A DNA stretch of 12,513 nucleotides from contig JABUTE010000271.1 in the NCBI GenBank assembly GCA_021443825.1, positions 1 to 12,513 of the forward strand, given 5' to 3'. The stretch comes from Bacillota bacterium (GTDB lineage: Bacteria; Bacillota; Clostridia; Peptostreptococcales; Anaerovoracaceae). The notes under the pieces are model-generated. The model was not told the DNA's origin. It saw only the letters and a list, made by a program, of their open reading frames with translations, and searched no databases. Position numbers and translations under genes: made by a program. Of this stretch, positions 6,614-12,513 are shown one piece after another; positions within the stretch are counted from its first letter, which is position 1; every line of letters begins with the position of its first letter.

Positions 6614-7423
6614 TCAGTTGAGATTCAGCTTGTTGCGCAGAATGTATTCGGTGAGCAGCCACATCACTGCTCCCGCTGCCAGCAGAAGCAGAATAACGGC
6701 TCCTCCCGCAAAGGAAGATGAATAGTCAAGCAGCTTTTCGCCCCCTCGCAGATTGAGATCGACGACCGCTGCGATAGAATCGGAGATATTCACAAGCAGG
6801 ACCAGGATCAGATCCTTTGCCCACCCCATCAGCACATAGGCGATGATCGACCATGCCTTGCGGTGATTGTTGAACAGATGGCCGATGGCCATGGCGGTAT
6901 AGAACCGAAGGATGATGCAGCTTAAGGTGAGCAGGGCGATCACCATGACCTCTGCGGCCAGAAGACCGCTTTTCGGGTATCTTTGGAAGGCTTGCAGCAT
7001 ATCCTTAAGAAATCCGGTAAAGCCGGAAAGAAAGCCCTCTTCCTGAAAAGCCAGAAGAATGAATCCGCTGGCCAGCGCCGTAGCAGAGCAGCCGATGGCC
7101 ATGACCATAGCCGTGATGTATTTGCTGGCCAGATGCTGGTTTGCTGTAACCGGAAGGGAAAAGTACAGGTAGCCCCCTTCTCCCAGCAGACCGGCATAGA
7201 ACCGACTGAGGATGACGCTGATCGAAAGTGCGGCGATGGCCACGAAAAGGGCAAAGACCACGATTCCGGAAAGAGACTGCACCGTACCTGCCGCGGAAGA
7301 GGTTTCAGGCAGCAGCTTGCCGGAAAGACCGTTAAGCAGCGACATGGCAAGAAGTGCGCCCCAAAGGGGAAGAAACTGCCGCAGGCTGTCTTTAAAATCA
7401 TATTTTAATAATTTACCTAACAT
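6614..7423 (-). CDS. ABC-2 type transporter membrane subunit of a YtrA-type operon
   Basis: This 269-residue polytopic membrane protein is the presumed partner of the ATPase encoded just upstream. Hydrophobic segments are visible at roughly 18-35, 50-72, 100-126, 155-178, 188-212 and 238-258. The segment RFYAGLLGEGGYLYFSLPVT (74-93) is typical of Firmicutes ABC-2 membrane subunits, where a similar G-E-G-Y-L-F-LPV motif follows the second membrane helix. There is no extracytoplasmic binding protein, so it is probably an exporter or a cell-envelope stress system rather than an importer. The ribosome site, a run of G's ending in GGA, overlaps the ATPase stop, and the genes are 12 bases apart. 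The substrate is unknown. Family assignment is good, function weak. Confidence 0.85.
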   Translation of the reverse strand: MLGKLLKYDFKDSLRQFLPLWGALLAMSLLNGLSGKLLPETSSAAGTVQSLSGIVVFALFVAIAALSISVILSRFYAGLLGEGGYLYFSLPVTANQHLASKYITAMVMAIGCSATALASGFILLAFQEEGFLSGFTGFLKDMLQAFQRYPKSGLLAAEVMVIALLTLSCIILRFYTAMAIGHLFNNHRKAWSIIAYVLMGWAKDLILVLLVNISDSIAAVVDLNLRGGEKLLDYSSSFAGGAVILLLLAAGAVMWLLTEYILRNKLNLN

Positions 7424-7435
7424 GTTGATTTCCCC

Positions 7436-8140
7436 CTATCCTTCAAAACGGAACATATCGCGGAACAGCTCGTCGACCGACCTTCCTTCGGTCTCCCGGA
7501 TCTCATCGGTATCCCGATGCAGAATGACCCTTCCCCGGTTCAGGAAGACGACCTGATCCAGAAGCTTTTCCACATCGGTGATCAGATGGGTGGAGATAAG
7601 CACTGTTCCCGCCTCGTTATAGCCGGCAACGATGGTCTTCATGATATATTCTCTGGCGGCCGGATCGACGCCTGCCAGCGGCTCGTCCAGCAGATACAGC
7701 TGGGCTTTGCGGCTCATGACCAGCATCAGCTGCAGCTTTTCTTTTGTTCCCTTGGAAAGAGTCTTGATCAGGCTTCCCCGTTCCAGCTTCAGGGCATTGC
7801 AGATCTCCTGTGCCTTTACCGGATCAAAATCGGCGAAAAAGTCGCTGTAGATATCCATCAGGTCCTGCACCTTCATCCAATCGGCGAAGGACGGCCGGTC
7901 GGCCATATAGGAGGTGACGGATTTGGTATACGGACCCGGCTTTTGCCCGTCGACGAGGACGGTGCCGCCGGTGGGCTGAAGCAGACCCTCCAGGGTCTTG
8001 ATCAGCGTTGTTTTGCCTGCGCTGTTGGGCCCTGCAAGACCGATGATCTTTCCCCTTTGCAGCTTCAGATCGAGCCCATCCAGCGCAACGGTGCTGCCGA
8101 AGCGCTTTGTCAGCTGTGTGCATGTTACGATCGGATTCAT
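7436..8140 (-). CDS. ABC transporter ATP-binding protein (YtrB-like)
   Basis: This 234-residue ATPase pairs with the membrane subunit encoded downstream. Walker A is GPNSAGKTT (37-45), with Ser replacing the usual Gly. Walker B is LYLLDEP (148-154) with Glu153, the D-loop AGVDP follows, and switch His185 is in STH. Two motifs deviate: the signature reads LSKGT (128-132) instead of LSGGQ, and the Q-loop glutamine appears replaced, with the region reading YMADRPSF near residue 81. Deviant signatures of the LSKG type are common in YtrB-like ATPases, so it is probably still active. A longer start (8188) would overlap the regulator. The ATG at 8140 has GGGGGAG seven bases upstream, overlapping the regulator stop, and gives the normal N-terminus. 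Confidence 0.93.
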   Translation of the reverse strand: MNPIVTCTQLTKRFGSTVALDGLDLKLQRGKIIGLAGPNSAGKTTLIKTLEGLLQPTGGTVLVDGQKPGPYTKSVTSYMADRPSFADWMKVQDLMDIYSDFFADFDPVKAQEICNALKLERGSLIKTLSKGTKEKLQLMLVMSRKAQLYLLDEPLAGVDPAAREYIMKTIVAGYNEAGTVLISTHLITDVEKLLDQVVFLNRGRVILHRDTDEIRETEGRSVDELFRDMFRFEG

Positions 8141-8144
8141 ATGG

Positions 8145-8507
8145 TTACTCCCCCTTTTCTTCTGCCGCCATGGCGGCTGCCTGCGCACGGCCGATGCCGA
8201 GCTTTTTCATATCCTCCACATATTCGCAGACCCGGTCTTCTGCCAGCATTCTGCGGACCTGCAGCAGGATATCCCCGTTATCGGTCACCGTGCGGCCTGC
8301 CGTGCGCCCGGTGATCAGCAGCCCGTCGTCTTCCAGCCTGGACAGCGCCCGCTGCATGGTATTGGGATTGACCCCTGCCTGCAGCGCCAGGTCGCGCACC
8401 GAGGGAAACCGCTCGCCGGGTGCGAATTCACCGGTGACGATGCTCTCGGTAATGATGTCTGCCAGCTGCTGCCAGATAGGCCTTGCATCCTTTACCCTGA
8501 ACTCCAT
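8145..8507 (-). CDS. GntR family regulator, YtrA subfamily
   Basis: This 120-residue regulator is the first gene of a GntR/ATPase/membrane-protein operon, the standard YtrA layout. The winged helix-turn-helix has the classic GntR pattern: PIWQQLADIITESIVTGEF (10-28), PGERFPSVRDLALQAGVNPNTMQRAL (30-55), then LEDDGLLITGRTAGRTV. The C-terminal tail is only about 50 residues, two short helices for dimerisation, which is characteristic of the YtrA subfamily and too short for a sugar- or acid-binding domain. The ribosome site AAAGGAGGGG is very strong. The upstream DNA carries five copies of a half-site, consistent with autorepression. The inducer is unknown; YtrA-type regulators often respond to cell-envelope stress. 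Confidence 0.95.
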   Translation of the reverse strand: MEFRVKDARPIWQQLADIITESIVTGEFAPGERFPSVRDLALQAGVNPNTMQRALSRLEDDGLLITGRTAGRTVTDNGDILLQVRRMLAEDRVCEYVEDMKKLGIGRAQAAAMAAEEKGE

Positions 8508-8520
8508 AATACCCCTCCTT

Positions 8521-8564
8521 TGTATTATTGTATTATCTGATTAATACAGTAATACATTAATACA
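8521..8564 (-). promoter_or_regulatory. Operator array of five TGTATTA/TAATACA half-sites
   Basis: Exact 7-base half-sites begin at 8521 and 8529 (TGTATTA) and at 8542, 8550 and 8558 (TAATACA). The first four form a 15+6+15 inverted repeat (8521-8535 and 8542-8556) with a single mismatch; the fifth extends the series by another 8-base step. The array lies directly between a consensus -35 and the ribosome site of the GntR gene, the position expected for a repressor. Binding by the adjacent regulator is inferred. Confidence 0.85.
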
Positions 8565-8574
8565 GACATGTCAA
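8546..8574 (-). promoter_or_regulatory. Putative promoter of the YtrA-type operon
   Basis: A perfect -35 TTGACA lies at 8574-8569 on the minus strand. At a 17-base spacing the -10 would be TACTGT (8551-8546), a weak match. The -10 and start site fall inside the half-site array, so bound regulator would block transcription. Confidence 0.55.
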
Positions 8575-8585
8575 CTGTTTTCATA

Positions 8586-8617
8586 AAAAATACTGCCCTT
8601 GATCGGACAGTATTTTT
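8586..8617 (-). terminator. Terminator after the acid-sugar kinase gene, possibly bidirectional
   Basis: AAAAATACTG (8586-8595) pairs fully with CAGTATTTTT (8608-8617), with two more C-G pairs beyond one mismatch. A/T tails on both sides suit termination in either direction. Between it and the kinase stop (8618-8704) there is only GC-rich sequence with small imperfect hairpins. It would isolate the kinase operon from the GntR promoter. Confidence 0.8.
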
Positions 8618-8704
8618 AAGAAAACAGGATCGTCAGGTCGAAGCGGGCTCGAATGATCGGGAAGGGTCGCCCTGCTGCCGCTTGCAGGCGGCTCGAAAAC
8701 CGCC

Positions 8705-10138
8705 CTACCGGGCAGTCAGGATCTGAACAGCCTCCGCTAAGGAGTTTTCATCCCCCGTATTGCCGGGAAAGATCACATAAGGGGTTCCCGGGAAGGTGCT
8801 TTCGGCTCCGGTCTGCCAGACGGGAACGCCGGGCAGGATCTGGCCAAGCACGTTGGCCCGTTTGACTGCAAGGGCCTTTGTTCCGATATCGCTGGAGGTG
8901 ATGCCGCCCTTGGCGATGATATAGGCAGGGGCTTTTTTCAGCTGCCCCACCAGCCTCTGCACGCCGTCGCTGATCTTTATGCTGCGTTTTAAAGCCTCTT
9001 CAGGGGTGTCGCCCGCAAGACTCAGTAGGGTGCGTCTGGTAAAGCAAACGGCAGTTTTGCCCTGCTGCAGAATGGCTTCTTCCAATGCAACACACCGGTC
9101 CACCTCTGCATAGAAGGCGTCGTCGCCCTGCAGCACCTTGTCCGAATCAAATTCCACGGCAACGGTATTTTCCAATGTGAGAAGACGGTGCAGCTGGGCG
9201 GTGGTCTTCTGGGTGTGGCTTCCTACCACCACCAGCCCGCCAAAGTCGGTGTCGCCTGAAACCATATCCTTTCGGGTGAGCAGAGGAATATCGCTGATGC
9301 CGCCCATGACCTTGACAAGACCTGCGGCCGTTCGGAACATGTAGGTCTTGCCCTGCGCCATGGCGCGGTAGAGGCAGATGGCAAATACCTTCACATCGCT
9401 GTAATCGATGGCGTTGACCACGATCTTGCCAAAATCCTTCACGGAAAGCAGCTGCTCTGTTACCTTGTCAAATTGCAGGCTGCGAAGATCCTCCAATGCG
9501 ATGCCGGTCACATCCGCTGCCTTATAGGAGCCCTTCGTTTTTTCTTCGATATATTCGGGAATGGAGGAATGGCAGTAGCCGAAGGTCTTGTCCTTTGCGA
9601 ATTCGGTTTCCGCTGCGGGAACCAGCTCACCGTTCTGCTTTACATAGTGCACATTGCCGATGGTATAGCGGCCGCCCTCTTTAAAGAAGGGGCTTAATAT
9701 CTCGCCGTCGATGGAAAAGCCGTCGGCCTCCATGGCCTCGCGAAGCAGCTGGGGCTCAAGGGGGTAATGGCCCCGCAGGGTGGAATCGCTGCGGCTCATG
9801 ATCAGGTAGGGAATGCCGGTCTCGCGGCCCACCCGGGCGATATTTTGTCCGATGGCCTTATGAAGAACGGTGGTCTGTTCCGGCGTCATGCCACGGCTGT
9901 TGGTAAGGATATAGAAGACTTTGTTTGTTTCGGCAAAGCCGGCGCGGATGCTTTGCAGTGAGCCGTCGGTATAGACGGAAATATCGTGCACCGTCTGCAC
10001 ACCGGTGGGATCATCGTCCAAAACGACGATCTTTGCCCGGTTCTTTGCGATCTCCTCTGCAAGAAGCCGGTCTAAAAGCGCCTCATCCTGTGGGGCAAAG
10101 GTATCGAGGATGGATATAGGAAGATGCTTTTCGTTCAT
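8705..10138 (-). CDS. Four-carbon acid sugar kinase (DUF1537 / OtnK-LtnK-like)
   Basis: This 477-residue cytoplasmic kinase probably phosphorylates a 2- or 3-oxo four-carbon acid sugar (threonate or erythronate derived) using ATP. The N-terminal substrate domain shows the family hallmark VVLDDDPTGVQTVHD (38-52) and TNSRGM, then SRSDSTLRGHYP, a conserved substrate loop. The C-terminal nucleotide-binding domain carries IIAKGGITSSDIG (about 412-424), WQTGAES and IFPGNTGD near the end. The length is normal to slightly long for DUF1537 proteins. A GAGGG site precedes the ATG, 15 bases after the stop of the dehydrogenase gene, so the two form an operon. In characterised pathways a dehydrogenase oxidises the acid first and this kinase then acts on the oxo-acid. 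The exact stereochemistry of the substrate cannot be told. Confidence 0.93.
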   Translation of the reverse strand: MNEKHLPISILDTFAPQDEALLDRLLAEEIAKNRAKIVVLDDDPTGVQTVHDISVYTDGSLQSIRAGFAETNKVFYILTNSRGMTPEQTTVLHKAIGQNIARVGRETGIPYLIMSRSDSTLRGHYPLEPQLLREAMEADGFSIDGEILSPFFKEGGRYTIGNVHYVKQNGELVPAAETEFAKDKTFGYCHSSIPEYIEEKTKGSYKAADVTGIALEDLRSLQFDKVTEQLLSVKDFGKIVVNAIDYSDVKVFAICLYRAMAQGKTYMFRTAAGLVKVMGGISDIPLLTRKDMVSGDTDFGGLVVVGSHTQKTTAQLHRLLTLENTVAVEFDSDKVLQGDDAFYAEVDRCVALEEAILQQGKTAVCFTRRTLLSLAGDTPEEALKRSIKISDGVQRLVGQLKKAPAYIIAKGGITSSDIGTKALAVKRANVLGQILPGVPVWQTGAESTFPGTPYVIFPGNTGDENSLAEAVQILTAR

Positions 10139-10153
10139 GGCTGCACCCTCTGC

Positions 10154-11050
10154 TTATGCCTTAATGTCGCTTTTGACCTCTACGCCGGCCAGCATTTCGA
10201 AGTATTGCACATAGCCGGCATGGTCGTCGTCCATATGACCCAGGGCCTTCAAGGCCTGCTGGATCTCAAACAGCTGAGCGGTCAGAGGCAGAGGAACGTC
10301 TACCGTATGGGCGGTATCCAGCACGTTCTTGATATCTTTGTGGTTGATGGAGATCTTGCCGCCGGGCACGAAATTGCGGGCGCACATCATGGGAGCCTTG
10401 GCATCCAGCACAGAGCTTCCGGCCAGGCCGCCGCGGATCGCCTTATAGACCAGCATAGGGTCGGCGCCGCACTTGGTGGCCAGAACAAGAGCCTCCGAAA
10501 CAGCGGCGATGTTCAGATTGACGATGATCTGGTTAGCCAGCTTGGTGACGCTGCCGCTGCCGCTGGGACCGATAAGAAGAGCACTGCTGCCCATGATCTC
10601 AAAATAAGGCAGCAGAGCATCGAAATCGGCCTGCTCACCGCCGCACATGATGGCAAGGGTGGCGTTTACAGCGCCCGGTTCTCCGCCGGAAACGGGAGCA
10701 TCCACAAAGCCGACGCCCATCTCTTTTAGCTTTGCATAGCAGGTCTTGCTCTGGTCTGCCGTAACGGAAGACATATCGCAGACGATCTTTCCGGCCGTGA
10801 GGGTCTTCGCCACCCCGTTTTCACCGAACAGAACATCGTACACGATGCTGCCGTTGGGAAGCATGGTGATGATGATATCGCAGGACACGCCGATCTGTTC
10901 GTAAGTGGCTGCTGTTGCACCGGCGGCGACGACTTGCGCAACAGCAGCCGGATCGATATCGCACACCGTCAGGTCGACCCCTGCCTTCAGAAGGTTTAAC
11001 GACATGGGCCTGCCCATGATGCCAAGTCCGATAAAGCCTACTTTTTTCAT
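10154..11050 (-). CDS. 3-hydroxyacid dehydrogenase family (GarR / L-threonate dehydrogenase-like)
   Basis: This 298-residue NAD(P)-dependent dehydrogenase belongs to the beta-hydroxyacid family that includes tartronate semialdehyde reductase (GarR) and L-threonate dehydrogenase (LtnD). The Rossmann fingerprint GLGIMG is at 8-13. The substrate loop DAPVSGGEPGA is at 117-127. Catalytic Lys170 lies in GSGSVTKLANQ with Asn173 behind it, and the conserved HKD is at 237-239. The frame stays open upstream to 11176, but MKKVGFIGLGIMG is the family N-terminus and has AAGGAG 9 bases before it. Pairing with a DUF1537 kinase favours the threonate/erythronate role over glycerate metabolism, though that is inference. 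No clear promoter was found in the 227 bases upstream, and read-through from the RHS locus is possible. Confidence 0.93.
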   Translation of the reverse strand: MKKVGFIGLGIMGRPMSLNLLKAGVDLTVCDIDPAAVAQVVAAGATAATYEQIGVSCDIIITMLPNGSIVYDVLFGENGVAKTLTAGKIVCDMSSVTADQSKTCYAKLKEMGVGFVDAPVSGGEPGAVNATLAIMCGGEQADFDALLPYFEIMGSSALLIGPSGSGSVTKLANQIIVNLNIAAVSEALVLATKCGADPMLVYKAIRGGLAGSSVLDAKAPMMCARNFVPGGKISINHKDIKNVLDTAHTVDVPLPLTAQLFEIQQALKALGHMDDDHAGYVQYFEMLAGVEVKSDIKA

Positions 11051-11193
11051 AATAAAACTCTCCTTCAATGTGATTTCAATGAGCGGTTTTAAACGTTGGT
11101 TCAGGCGATCGCTAAAGGATCGGCCGGCCACTATCATTTTATCACAATTGGAGGAGAGTGCTCTGGTTTTTGGCACGAGATCATCGTTTCAGA

Positions 11194-11296
11194 TCACCAA
11201 ATATGTCGGCTCATTCGGCAAAGACCCCACGCGCAGATCATCAAAAACTGGCAACTCGAATATATTAGGCAGTGGTGTTACAAAAATGCTTGACCA
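11194..11296 (-). other. Short GC-rich open fragment, possible gene remnant
   Basis: On the minus strand a frame open from 11296 to a TGA at 11194 encodes about 33 codons containing VTPLPNIFELPVFDD and, after LRVGS, LPNEPTYLVI. Its base composition resembles the resident genes rather than the AT-rich gene that overlaps its 5' end. It has no start codon or ribosome site. It looks like the 3' end of a gene whose 5' part was replaced, but 33 codons could be chance. The rest of the gap (11051-11193) holds the dehydrogenase ribosome site and nothing else that I recognise. Confidence 0.25.
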
Positions 11297-11949
11297 CTAC
11301 AATTTTCGGATAATACAACAGATTTATTCAGATAGTATTCCGAAATGACAGCGCTGCAATTGGGTCTTAAGATATTATCAATCATAAATGCACTCATTTT
11401 ATACCATTTTGCAGACAATTCAACTTTACCGATTCTTTCATAAAAGAATGCCGAACATAATACCATTGAAAACAGCGCCTGTGTATCAACATTACTTAAA
11501 TCCTGGCATTGCTTCAATAATGACTCTTCAGAAACAGTCATTGATTGTATTTGATCGAATACAGGTTTTTCCCAGTCTGGGGATAACCCATTTGGTGATT
11601 TAATATCATAGATACCAAACAACTCCCACTCATCATAATTCAGAACACGATTATATTGGACATACTCTTTTGCATAATCCAGCATAATTGCTTTCTCATT
11701 ATAATACCATGCGATCAATTCTGACCCGGGAAGAGCAAGACATTCATTCGAAATAACTGCAGCCCAATGATAATAAAGGGCAGCATTCTTATAGTCCATA
11801 TTCTGCTCATATTTCATTGCAGAGCTTATCATCAGATAAAAAAACTGATATTGCTCATCTTCAGGCTTCATGCAAATATCCAGAAACCACTCTTTAAAAT
11901 TCTGCACATGAACAATGTCCGTTATAATAAAAGGGTTATTGCGATCCAT
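11278..11949 (-). CDS. Putative immunity protein for the RHS C-terminal toxin
   Basis: I do not recognise this 223-residue protein as a named family. It appears almost wholly alpha-helical, is acidic, and lacks a signal peptide or membrane segment, so it is probably cytoplasmic. Residues 43-90 and 166-213 align without gaps and share 13 of 48 residues, including SAxxYE, the A-xx-Y-xxx-A spacing and YYxxKxxxL. This indicates an internal duplication of a TPR-like helical unit. Its ATG directly abuts the TAG of the RHS gene with zero spacing; the only ribosome-like site (GGATGG) lies in the RHS 3' end, so translation is coupled. That position, immediately after an RHS tip, is where immunity genes lie. 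Composition is AT-rich, unlike the chromosomal genes to the left. The function is inferred from context only. Confidence 0.7.
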   Translation of the reverse strand: MDRNNPFIITDIVHVQNFKEWFLDICMKPEDEQYQFFYLMISSAMKYEQNMDYKNAALYYHWAAVISNECLALPGSELIAWYYNEKAIMLDYAKEYVQYNRVLNYDEWELFGIYDIKSPNGLSPDWEKPVFDQIQSMTVSEESLLKQCQDLSNVDTQALFSMVLCSAFFYERIGKVELSAKWYKMSAFMIDNILRPNCSAVISEYYLNKSVVLSENCSGQAFL

Positions 11950-12513
11950 CTATTTTACCCATCCATCACTGATTTTTACGATTGTTCCGGAAACGTCCTT
12001 CAAATATCGGACAATAACCACACAGCCATCAATAATCATACTTTTTACATAGATTCCTTTTGACTCATCATAAACCGTTTCTGTTCCGTCCTTTAGTACC
12101 TTATAAATTACAGGTGCAATGTCTGTCCAATCAGGTTTTTTTCCTTTAAACAGTGTTGACCATTTATGGTCATGTAAGTGATTGTTCAAAATATGATTCT
12201 TTTGTGCTTCTTTTAAGCCGTTTACTAAATCTTCAATCGAAGTTTCCATATGTTTTGCGGCACACAAATCTCGATTAGTTGATGAATCAGAACAAAGCAT
12301 CACGCAAATTGTAGCTGTTACTGTCAATCCCACAAAAAGGGCTGTGGTAGCCAATACAGCGCTTGTTCCGGTCACATCAATGTACATCAATGGACTGTTT
12401 GCCGCATACACATATAAATTGCATCCGGTAAATCCGGCATCGGTATCGATCAGCCCATCTCCATTCACAAACCTGCCGACCTGCGGGCTGTAGTATCTGC
12501 TCTGCAGGTAGTA
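11950..12513 (-). CDS. RHS-repeat protein, C-terminal end with polymorphic toxin tip (5' truncated by window)
   Basis: The frame runs off the window edge, so only the last 187 residues are visible. Residues 1-49 are the end of the RHS core: YYLQSRYYSPQVGRFVNGDG, then the NLYVYAANSPLMYIDVTG segment, where DVTG replaces the usual DPTG. A hydrophobic stretch follows (about 51-74, ending in a Cys-rich CVMLC). The variable tip is about 95-187. It starts with a helix carrying HILNNHLHDHKW (His107, 112, 114, 116), continues through PDWTDIAPVIYKVLKDG and YVKSMIIDG, and ends in ISDGWVK. RHS tips are typically toxins released from the RHS shell; clustered His followed by beta strands and a terminal Ser-Asp would suit an RNase of the BECR type, but this is inference. 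The GTG at 12468 is internal, not the start. DNA for the core end is GC-rich; that for the tip is AT-rich. Confidence 0.88.
   Translation of the reverse strand, partial: YYLQSRYYSPQVGRFVNGDGLIDTDAGFTGCNLYVYAANSPLMYIDVTGTSAVLATTALFVGLTVTATICVMLCSDSSTNRDLCAAKHMETSIEDLVNGLKEAQKNHILNNHLHDHKWSTLFKGKKPDWTDIAPVIYKVLKDGTETVYDESKGIYVKSMIIDGCVVIVRYLKDVSGTIVKISDGWVK

Noticed and set aside
8141..8188. Longer start for the YtrB-like ATPase overlapping the GntR gene
   Set aside because: The extension is basic and unrelated to ABC ATPases; the ATG at 8140 has an excellent ribosome site at normal distance.
7517..8314. Plus-strand open frame of 265 codons opposite the YtrB-like ATPase and GntR gene
   Set aside because: It spans two real genes on the opposite strand and their junction, and the translation is rich in Gln/His/Leu as expected for an antisense shadow.
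8521..8564. CRISPR array or simple tandem repeat
   Set aside because: The repeats are only 7 bases, occur in both orientations and lie in promoter position, so they are operator half-sites.
11051..11176. N-terminal extension of the dehydrogenase
   Set aside because: The Rossmann motif begins at the inner start (MKKVGFIGLG), which has AAGGAG upstream; the extension would place 42 unrelated residues before it.

Overview
The window looks like chromosomal DNA of an anaerobic, low-oxygen-adapted Firmicute, most likely in Clostridia. This rests on Shine-Dalgarno sites of the GGAGG type before most genes, a lipoprotein amino-acid-binding protein, a YtrA-type GntR/ABC operon, a rubrerythrin, a hemolysin-III protein and a Gram-positive style RHS protein. 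It is an inference; no rRNA or other marker is present. Most of the window is moderately GC-rich and densely packed. The last ~1.2 kb (about 11280-12400) is clearly AT-richer.

Layout, left to right. (1) Plus strand: glutamate racemase (murI), a strong terminator, then a hemolysin-III family membrane protein with its own promoter. (2) Minus strand, 5712 down to 1673: a MerR-type regulator, then the permease, ATPase and lipoprotein binding protein of a polar amino-acid ABC importer. After a hairpin terminator comes an M20 zinc peptidase. The regulator's promoter has a 19-bp spacer carrying an 8+4+8 dyad, the usual architecture of MerR-activated promoters, so it probably controls the whole transport operon. 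(3) Minus strand: a complete rubrerythrin with its own terminator. (4) Minus strand, 8574 down to 6614: a three-gene YtrA-type operon (GntR regulator, ABC ATPase, membrane subunit) behind an unusual cluster of five exact TGTATTA/TAATACA half-sites. (5) Minus strand, 11050 down to 8705: a beta-hydroxyacid dehydrogenase and a four-carbon acid sugar kinase (DUF1537), a catabolic pair for threonate- or erythronate-like acids. (6) Minus strand, window edge down to 11278: the C-terminal end of an RHS-repeat protein, with conserved RHS core end, hydrophobic segment and a small variable C-terminal domain that looks like a toxin. Its stop codon abuts the start of a 223-aa helical protein that is the likely immunity protein.

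The most interesting part is the RHS tip plus putative immunity gene. The tip domain is not one I can name with confidence. The partner protein is built from an internal duplication, and a short GC-rich open fragment just downstream may be a scar from cassette replacement. The two operator arrays (MerR-like at 5682-5712, GntR-like at 8521-8564) are well supported by sequence and give testable regulatory assignments. No tRNA, rRNA, CRISPR array, insertion sequence or riboswitch was recognised.
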